Shown here: positions 25,602-32,300 of the stretch, one piece after another
Layout: each line of letters opens with the position of its first letter
Position numbering within the stretch: the first letter of the stretch is position 1
Source: Azospirillum soli
GTDB lineage: Bacteria; Pseudomonadota; Alphaproteobacteria; Azospirillales; Azospirillaceae
DNA: 64,000 nt
Direction: 5' to 3'
NCBI RefSeq assembly: GCF_017876165.1
Contig: NZ_JAGINQ010000006.1
Coordinates: forward strand, 124,001-188,000
Position numbers and translations under genes: made by a program
The notes under the pieces: generated by a model
Told to the model about the DNA's origin: nothing
Seen by the model: only the letters and a program-made list of their open reading frames with translations
Database searches by the model: none

Positions 25602-26067
25602 TCAGCGCACCACCCGCCACGACCCGTCCGGTTCCTGGCACGCCGTCCCATAGATCGGCACGCGTTGCCCCCCGATCACCCCGCTTCCCTGAAACTCGCG
25701 GCAATAGCGTCCGGAAGGCGCGAGGTAGGTCGGCGAGGCCGGCGCCACCACCATGGGCGCAGGCGCATACACGACCGGCGGCGGCGCGTAGATGACCGGC
25801 GGAGGCCCCCAATAGCCGGGCGTCAGGTTGAGGCCCAGGCTGAAGCCGAACACATTGCCGCCGTGCCCATGTCCCCAGCCGGAATGGCTCCAGCCGCCGT
25901 ATCCGTGCCCATAGCCGCCCCCCCCAGCCACCGCCGTGCCAGCCGCCGCCGCGGGCGTGGTTCCAGCCGGCATCGGCGGGATTGGCGGCAAGGGACAAGG
26001 CGACCACCGCGATGCTGCCCAGCGTCAGGACGGCGGTGGTGATGCGGTGCGCGGCAAATCGGGACAT
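25602..26067 (-). pseudogene. Secreted Gly/His/Pro-rich protein gene, frameshifted in a C8 run
   Basis: The start ATG at 26067 has a strong AGGAGGGG site and opens a signal peptide (ITTAVLTLGSIAVVALSLAANPADA) followed by WNHARGGGWHGGGWG. In that frame the sequence then turns nonsensical. One base away, the frame continues GGYGHGYGGWSHSGWGHGHGG and ends YGTACQEPDGSWRVVR. The switch coincides with eight consecutive C at 25918-25925 (G on the coding strand); with seven, the gene would be intact at 154 residues. It may be a real lesion, slippage-controlled expression, or an assembly error. The intact product would be a small exported protein with a C-terminal Cys-containing domain. Confidence 0.75.
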
Positions 26068-26109
26068 GACGCCCCTCCTCTGCGGCCCGGATGGACTCAG
26101 GCGCTTTCC

Positions 26110-26115
26110 ATTATA
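26110..26115 (-). promoter_or_regulatory. -10 box (TATAAT) of the frameshifted secreted-protein gene
   Basis: On the minus strand GAATATAATGG contains a perfect TATAAT about 43 bases before the start codon at 26067. A matching -35 box is not obvious. Confidence 0.4.
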
Positions 26116-26174
26116 TTCGATCCGACGCGTCCGCCGCAGACATGGCGTTCGGATGATGTGCTTCAGGACAGGGA

Positions 26175-26199
26175 GGAACGGTCGCCGGAGAAAACGGTT
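26175..26199 (+). promoter_or_regulatory. EcfG-type (general stress) promoter
   Basis: GGAAC (26175-26179), 17 bases, then GTT (26197-26199) matches the alphaproteobacterial EcfG consensus GGAAC-N16/17-GTT. The predicted start site near 26206 lies about 50 bases before the small gene at 26256. Confidence 0.6.
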
Positions 26200-26255
26200 G
26201 AGGCATGCAGCCAACCGAAGGGAAAGCCCAACCGAATAGAAAGCGAGGCACTGCG

Positions 26256-26414
26256 ATGAAGCAGCCGCACACCGAGAAGTCCGTCAAGCACACCGACGAC
26301 CAGCAGAACACCGGCAACCACAAGAAGCCCGACGCGCCAGACGCCAAGGGCGCCGACCGCTTCGGCGGCACCCGCAAGGGCGCGGAGAACGTGGAGCCGA
26401 CGAAGGAGAAGTAA
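26256..26414 (+). CDS. Small hydrophilic protein, probably stress-induced
   Basis: This encodes a 52-residue, highly charged, Lys/Asp/Asn-rich peptide beginning MKQPHTEKSVKHTDDQQNTGNHKKPD, with no hydrophobic segment; it is probably disordered. The ATG at 26256 has GAGG upstream at a suitable distance; an in-frame ATG at 26205 would coincide with the predicted transcription start. An EcfG-type promoter precedes it and a perfect 12-bp hairpin follows. No family is recognised. Confidence 0.6.
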   Translation: MKQPHTEKSVKHTDDQQNTGNHKKPDAPDAKGADRFGGTRKGAENVEPTKEK

Positions 26415-26432
26415 ACCGCCCTCCTCACCCCG

Positions 26433-26460
26433 CCCCCCTCTCCCGCTGGGGAGAGGGGGG
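26433..26460. terminator. Perfect 12-bp palindrome, terminator and repeat-family member
   Basis: CCCCCCTCTCCC (26433-26444) and GGGAGAGGGGGG (26449-26460) enclose GCTG. It lies between the small stress-like gene and the convergent hemerythrin-phasin gene. The CCCTCTCCC/GGGAGAGGG core recurs at 34.99, 45.56 and 57.5 kb. Confidence 0.6.
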
Positions 26461-26492
26461 ACCGCAAGGGGGCGGCAAGGGGAGCAGAGTCC

Positions 26493-27515
26493 TTACCGTT
26501 GCGCCGTTTCCTTCATGCGCTGGTTCTGCCGCTCGATGGGCTGGAGCATGTCGCGCGAGGCGCGCATGGAGATTTCGAACAGGCGAGAGCTGATGTCGAA
26601 CCACGCCCGCATCGCCTCGCCCGCAAGGCGCCCCTGCACCTCGATCATCCGCTGGGGCGAGGCCGACCGGGACAGTTCCCGAGAACCGTAAACAGCGGCC
26701 CGCGTGGTCGTTTCCATCCAGTCGACCAAGGCCCGGCCGGCGTCGTTGGCGGCGCAGGCCGCGACGGTCGGCAAATTCGTCAGCGTTTCGATCCCGTCGA
26801 TCATCGGCGTCGCGACACGCCGCGTGACGCCCAGCGCCTCACGCGAACCACGCAGAGCCACCTCCGCGCCGGCTTCGGCGGTGCGCCGGGTCGCGGCGGC
26901 GCCGGTCTCAGCGACCTGGGCTGCGTTCTCAACCGTCTTGCCAGCCACGCGGGCCATCGCCACGCTGGCCTCCCGGATGCGGTTGGCCTCGGCCCTGGCT
27001 TCCTCTTCCATCCGTTCGGCCGCTTCGCGCTCGCGGCGGGCGGCGGCGCGGCGCTGCTCGGCCTCCTCGCGCTTGGCCTCTTCGATCTCCGCCTTCCGAG
27101 CCTCGATCTTCTCGGTCACCGCCTGGGCCTCCTCGTCGGTCAGCACCTTGCGGATGGCCGGCAGCAGTTCCTTGCGGTCGTCGCGGACGTGCTGCTGGAA
27201 GACGCGGCGCAGTTCGGTGACCTTCCTGGCGAAGTTCTCGTCGTCCTTCGGCATGCGTTCCAGCTCGGCCAGCAGGACGCGGGTCTGCTTGTTGTCCTCC
27301 ACCGCGTCGGCGACCAGATCCTTCAGCTCCTTGTGCTTGCGCAGCGCCGGGAACAGGTGCTTTTCCTCAAGCTGGGCCTGGAGATCCAGTTCCTCGCGAA
27401 GTTCGGCCAGCAGGCGCTCGCGGGTCTTCACGGCACCGTCGGACGTGTCGGCCAGCTTGGCGAACAGCTCGTTCGCTCGGGCCGGGGCGGCCTGGATCAG
27501 TTGCGTGATGGTCAT
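26493..27515 (-). CDS. Hemerythrin-like domain fused to a phasin-like domain
   Basis: The 340-residue protein starts with an HHE cation-binding-like helical domain (about 1-135; EEKHLFPALRKHKEL and FQQHVRDDRKELLPAIRKVL). It continues as a long Glu/Arg/Ala coiled coil (about 135-190) and ends in an Ala-rich phasin-like domain (GIETLTNLPTVAACAANDAGRALVDWMETTTRAA...SRLFEISMRASRDML). HHE domains bind iron/oxygen or NO; phasins coat PHB granules. The combined role is inference, perhaps protection at the granule. An EcfG-type promoter and a TGC/GCA dyad lie upstream. Confidence 0.75.
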   Translation of the reverse strand: MTITQLIQAAPARANELFAKLADTSDGAVKTRERLLAELREELDLQAQLEEKHLFPALRKHKELKDLVADAVEDNKQTRVLLAELERMPKDDENFARKVTELRRVFQQHVRDDRKELLPAIRKVLTDEEAQAVTEKIEARKAEIEEAKREEAEQRRAAARREREAAERMEEEARAEANRIREASVAMARVAGKTVENAAQVAETGAAATRRTAEAGAEVALRGSREALGVTRRVATPMIDGIETLTNLPTVAACAANDAGRALVDWMETTTRAAVYGSRELSRSASPQRMIEVQGRLAGEAMRAWFDISSRLFEISMRASRDMLQPIERQNQRMKETAQR

Positions 27516-27532
27516 AGTCTCTCTCCTGCGTT

Positions 27533-27549
27533 TTTTGCGCAGCGCAAAA
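27533..27549. promoter_or_regulatory. Palindrome TTTTGCGC-A-GCGCAAAA upstream of the hemerythrin-phasin gene
   Basis: This perfect 17-base dyad lies 18-34 bases upstream of the hemerythrin-phasin start. Its core TTGCGCAGCGCAA resembles TTGCGGCGCAA in front of the phasin gene at 5.6 kb, so both may bind the same PhaR-like regulator. Confidence 0.45.
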
Positions 27550-27579
27550 GACTGATGCTGCGCTGCGGTATGCCGCGAA

Positions 27580-27604
27580 AACTCAACAGCAGGAAAAGGG
27601 TTCC
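27580..27604 (-). promoter_or_regulatory. EcfG-type promoter of the hemerythrin-phasin gene
   Basis: On the minus strand GGAAC (27604-27600), 17 bases and GTT (27582-27580) match the EcfG consensus. The start of transcription would fall near 27572, giving a leader of about 57 bases that contains the palindrome at 27533-27549. Confidence 0.6.
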
Positions 27605-27712
27605 TTCGCCGTCTGCCTGATGTGCATGTTCCATCGGTCGGGGGAGCTTGCGGCGGCCCTGCCGGACGTGCGACATCCCAAGACCGAATTTCCTACACCG
27701 CCGGTGCACGCC

Positions 27713-27964
27713 ATGGCCCACGCCATGTTCAAACATTACAAGGTGCTGTTCACCCGCCCCCTGCCCGGCCTGCGTCCCGGCCGCCCGGAGCGCGACGCCA
27801 TGGTGGAGCGGGTCAAGCGCTTCGCCAGCCAGAACGGTATGGCCGGCGACCTGCACGCCATCTCCCCCAACGCCGGCTTCGGCATCCTGGAAATCCAGTG
27901 CACGGAAAAGCTCGCCCGCCGCCTGAGCGATTTGTCCGAGGTCGAGACCGTGCAGGAGGGTTAA
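27713..27964 (+). CDS. Conserved-looking small protein of unknown function
   Basis: This encodes an 83-residue protein, MAHAMFKHYKVLFTRPLPGLRPGRPERDAMVERVKRFASQNGMAGDLHAISPNAGFGILEIQCTEKLARRLSDLSEVETVQEG. It is soluble with mixed alpha/beta character; the repeated pattern (FGILEIQCTEKLARRLSDLSEVETVQ) resembles a small ferredoxin-like fold. An upstream ATG at 27620 would add 31 residues of poor quality; neither start has a clear ribosome-binding site. Function unknown. Confidence 0.5.
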   Translation: MAHAMFKHYKVLFTRPLPGLRPGRPERDAMVERVKRFASQNGMAGDLHAISPNAGFGILEIQCTEKLARRLSDLSEVETVQEG

Positions 27965-28109
27965 GACCGCGCTTCTACCTCCTGTCCAGTTGACGCGGGT
28001 TCGGCTTGCCCGGCCCGGACGGCATCCCTATTTGGTGAGCCCACGCGCCGCCAAATACACAGCATAACCGGCTGATTATTTGGCGCAAATCGAAGGAAAT
28101 TTTCCGGAT

Positions 28110-28985
28110 ATGCGCCATGGGGCCGGATTTGTCATCGCGGGATTGCTCGTCATGTCGTCTCTGTTTTCCGCGCCCGCCAGCGCGAATGTTGGTGGTGGCC
28201 CTGGCGGTGGCGGAATGAACCGCGCCGTCGTCGTGTTTGGCGACAGCCTGTCCGACACCGGCAACGCCGGAATGGGTCGTTTTTCCAACGGCCCCGTGTG
28301 GGTCGAGCGTCTGGCGGAACGGCTGGGCACGCGCCTGACCGCCTCGTCGCAAGGCGGGACCAACTACGCGGTGGGCGGCGCGCGCACGGTGGGCACATCC
28401 GGCCCGACCAGTCTGCGCGCCCAGGTGGACGGCTATCTGCGCAAGACCGGACGGCAGGCCGACCCAAAAGCGCTGTATGTGGTCTATGGCGGCGGCAACG
28501 ACCTGCGCGCAGCGGTCGGCGCGTCCGATCCCTGGGCGGCGGTGATGGGGGCGGCCGGCACCATGGGACACATCATCGCCGACCTCGCCAAGGCGGGCGC
28601 CACGGAATTCCTGGTGCCGAACCTGCCGGATCTCGGCCGCATTCCGGAGATCCGGCGCTACGGCCCGAACGCCGTGCAGATCGCCACCATGGCCTCGATC
28701 GGCTACAACCAGACGCTGGCGCGCAGCCTGGACGAGGTGGAGCAGCGCCTGCCCATCCGCCTGCACCGGCTGGACGTCTGGGCGCTGTTGCAGACCGTGC
28801 TGGCCGATCCCGCAGCCGCCGGCTTCGCCAACGTGACGGAGCCCTGCGTCGCCCAGGGTCCCTGCCGGGATCCGGACCGATTCCTGTTCTGGGACAGCAT
28901 CCACCCGACGGCCGCCGCGCATGCCCGTTTGGCCGAGGCGGCACTTGGAGCCGTTTCGGGTGTTTCACAGGATGGACGCCGTTAG
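28110..28985 (+). CDS. Secreted SGNH/GDSL-family esterase or lipase
   Basis: The 291-residue protein has a signal peptide (GFVIAGLLVMSSLFSAPASA) and the GDSL hydrolase blocks: block I VVFGDSLSDTGNAG with the nucleophile Ser, block III GGGNDLR, and block V DSIHPTAAAH with the catalytic Asp/His. The blocks resemble thermolabile haemolysin and autotransporter-type GDSL esterases, but no beta-barrel follows. The ATG at 28110 places the signal peptide correctly; a TTG at 28080 lacks a ribosome-binding site. Confidence 0.88.
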   Translation: MRHGAGFVIAGLLVMSSLFSAPASANVGGGPGGGGMNRAVVVFGDSLSDTGNAGMGRFSNGPVWVERLAERLGTRLTASSQGGTNYAVGGARTVGTSGPTSLRAQVDGYLRKTGRQADPKALYVVYGGGNDLRAAVGASDPWAAVMGAAGTMGHIIADLAKAGATEFLVPNLPDLGRIPEIRRYGPNAVQIATMASIGYNQTLARSLDEVEQRLPIRLHRLDVWALLQTVLADPAAAGFANVTEPCVAQGPCRDPDRFLFWDSIHPTAAAHARLAEAALGAVSGVSQDGRR

Positions 28986-28994
28986 GAGCACTCC

Positions 28995-29309
28995 ATGAAC
29001 CCTCGTTTGCTGGCCGAGGTGCTGGAGCCCGTGCTGAACGCCGCGGAGGAGGACGACGTGGCGATGCTGGAGGCCGTGAACCTGTCGGCGGAGGCGCTGG
29101 CGGCGCTGGGCGCCGTCATCCTCGACCGTGACGGCCAACCGGCCGACGGCGTGACCGACGAACGCGCGGTGGTCGCCGCCCTGAACACGCACGCCCACAC
29201 CATGATGCAGTCCGGACGGCTCGACGACGTGGTCGAAGCCCTCCAGTTGGCCGAGCGCATCGGGCGCCTCGCGCAATTCCCGCACCACCCACGCATGTCG
29301 GACGGCTAA
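28995..29309 (+). CDS. Small helical protein of unknown function
   Basis: The 104-residue acidic protein is predicted almost wholly helical (RLLAEVLEPVLNAAEEDDVAMLEAVNLSAEALAALGAVILD and SGRLDDVVEALQLAERIGRLA). The ATG has AGGAG six bases upstream and lies nine bases after the GDSL hydrolase gene, so they are probably co-transcribed. No family is recognised. Confidence 0.65.
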   Translation: MNPRLLAEVLEPVLNAAEEDDVAMLEAVNLSAEALAALGAVILDRDGQPADGVTDERAVVAALNTHAHTMMQSGRLDDVVEALQLAERIGRLAQFPHHPRMSDG

Positions 29310-29329
29310 TCCCGAGAGGAGGTACCCGA

Positions 29330-29354
29330 GGAACGACGCGTCCACCACGTTGTT
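29330..29354 (+). promoter_or_regulatory. EcfG-type promoter of the trehalose module
   Basis: GGAAC (29330-29334), 17 bases and GTT (29352-29354) match the EcfG consensus. The expected start near 29361 gives a leader of about 29 bases with GGAG seven bases before the TTG start codon. General-stress control of trehalose synthesis is known in alphaproteobacteria. Confidence 0.6.
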
Positions 29355-29389
29355 GTGCCAAGCCGAGCGCTCAACAGTGGAGACGTGTC

Positions 29390-32300
29390 TTGCCGACCGC
29401 CTCGAAACCCAACGCATTCCCCGCCCCCATCGAGGGCGAAGCCCTGTCGCTGCTTCAGGACGACCTGTTGCCGGGGTTTCTCGCCGGCCGGCGCTGGTAC
29501 GCGGCCAAGGATGCCGGCACTCCCCGCGTGCGGATCGTGGACGCCCTGCCCTTGCCGCTCTCGTCCGGATCGGCGCAGCTCTGCCTGCTGCGGGTCGAGC
29601 CGCCGGGGCGGGACGCGCAGCTCTATCAGCTGCCGCTGGTGTTGGACCGCGACGGCCGGGCGGCCCCGGACGATCCCTTCGCCATCGCCGGCCCGGACGA
29701 TCTGCCCTGGGCGGGTGCCTTGCGTGACGGTTACGGCGATGAAGGGGTGGTGCGCGCGCTTCTGGACGGGATCCGCAAGGGAGGCGGCAGCGGCGGCGCC
29801 CTGACCTTCGGGCGGACGCAGGCCTTGACCGACGTGGACGCGGCGCTGACGAACGCTCCCCTGCGCTGGATGGGGGCGGAGCAGTCCAACACCTCCATCC
29901 GCGTCGGTGACACCGCCATCCTGAAAGGCCTGCGCAAGCTGGAAACCGGCATCCATCCCGAACTTGAGGTCGGGCGCTTCCTGACCGAGGTGGCGCATTT
30001 CCCCAACACGCCGGCCCTGCTGGGCTGGGCGGAACGTTCCGGCGAGGGCGGCACCGCCGCGCTGTGCATCCTGCAAGCCCTGGTGCCCGACGCGCGCGAC
30101 GCCTGGAGCCACGTCACCGACCGGCTGATCGAGCGCGTCACCCGCTTCGACGACGAGGGCGCCGACGAGATCGAGCTGATGATGTTCATGCGCCGGTTGG
30201 GCCGCCGCACGGCGGAACTGCACCGCGCGCTAGCCACCCCCAGCGAAGACCCGGCCTTCACGCCGGAACCCGCCACGCCCGACACGCTCGACGACTGGGC
30301 CGAAGACGTGCGGCGCATGGCGCGCGGCATCCTCGGGCAGTTGCGCGACGCCGCCGACCGCCTGGACGGCCCCATCGCCGGCTATGCCCGCTCGCTGGGT
30401 GCCGCCGAGGCGACGGTGATGGCGCAGATCGACGCGCTGATCCCGGCCGGCACCGACCTCTGCGCCATGCGGCTGCACGGCGACTATCACCTGGGTCAGG
30501 TTCTGGCGTCCAAGGACGACGTGTTCATCGTCGATTTCGAGGGCGAACCCATGCGCCCGCTGGCCGAACGGCGGGCCAAGCACTGCATCCTGCGCGACGT
30601 GGCGGGAATGCTGCGCTCCATCGCCTACGCGGCCGCCACCGCGCGCCGCGCCCTGCCCGACGACCTTGAAGAAACGGCGCGGGGTGCGCGCGAAGCCTGG
30701 CTCGCCTGGTGGGAGGGCGAGGCCGGCTCCTGCTTCGTCGCCGGCTACCGCGAGGGGATCGGCGACTGCCCCGGCTATCCGCGCGACCCCGCCGTGGCGA
30801 TGCAGCTTTTGAAGCTGTTCCTGCTGGAAAAGGCGCTCTACGAGGTGGGGTACGAACTGGCCAACCGGCCGGACTGGCTGGCGATCCCGCTGGCCGGGGT
30901 CATCGGCATCCTCGGCGTCGATGCCGGGCCGGAGGTGGCCGACGCGGTGTCGGGCCCGGTCGGGCAGGCCGCCCCCGGCGCCGTTCACATCGGGGAGGCG
31001 CGGGCGCACCCCATGCCCTTCGGCGCGCAGGTCTTGCCGGACGGATCGGTGCGCTTCCGGCTGTGGGCGCCCACGGCGGAGCAGATCTCCCTCTGGCTGG
31101 AGGACACGCAGGCGCTGCTGCCCATGATGCGGCAGTCCGACGGCTGGTTCGAATGGAGCACGTCGCAGGCGCACCCCGGCACCCGCTACCTGTTCGAGCT
31201 GGAAGGCGGCGTCCGTGTACCGGACCCGGCATCGCGCTACCAACCGCAGGACGTGCATGGGCCGAGCGAGGTGGTGGACCCGACTGTCTACCGCTGGAAC
31301 GACGCCGCCTGGACCGGGCGCCCCTGGCACGAGACGGTGCTGTACGAACTGCACGTTGGCACCTTCACGCCGGAGGGCACCTTCCGCTCGGCCATTGACA
31401 AGCTGGGCGATCTGGTGGACCTGGGCGTCACGGCCATCGAGCTGATGCCGGTGGCGGACTTCCCCGGTGTGCGCAACTGGGGCTACGACGGGGTGCTGCC
31501 CTTCGCGCCGGATTCCTCCTACGGACGGCCGGAGGATCTGAAGGCGCTGGTCGACGCGGCCCACGCCAGGGGGCTGATGGTCTTCCTGGACGTGGTCTAC
31601 AACCACTTCGGGCCGGAGGGGAATTACCTCCACACCTACGCCGACAGCTTCTTCACCGACCGGCACAAGACGCCCTGGGGGGCCGCCATCAACGTGGACG
31701 GGCCGCGCAACGCCACGGTGCGCGACTACTTCATCCACAACGCGCTCTATTGGATCGAGGAGTTCCACATGGACGGGCTGCGCTTCGACGCGGTCCACGC
31801 CATCCTCGACGACAGCGACAAGCAATTCCTTGAGGAACTGGCCGAGCGCGTCCACGACCTGACGCGCGGGCGGCGGCTGGTCCATCTGGTGCTGGAGAAC
31901 GACGAAAATCAGGCCCGCTTCCTGGAACGCCACCCGGAGGGCGATCCGCGCTGGCACACCGCGCAGTGGAACGACGACATGCACCACTGCCTGCATGCGG
32001 CGGCCACTGGGGAGGCCAGCGGCTATTACGCCGACTACGCGGGCGACGCGAACAAGCTGGGCCGCGCGCTGGCCGAGGGCTTCGCCTTCCAGGGCCACCC
32101 CTCCTCCTACCGCGAGGGCGGCGCGCGCGGGGAGCCGTCGGCCCACCTGCCGCCGACCGCCTTCGTGAACTTCATCCAGAACCACGATCAAGTCGGCAAC
32201 CGCGCCTTCGGCGACCGCATCGGCCACATCGCCAAGCCCGAGGCGGTGCGCGCGGCGGCGGCGGTCTATCTGCTCGGCCCCTCCATCCCCATGCTGTTCA

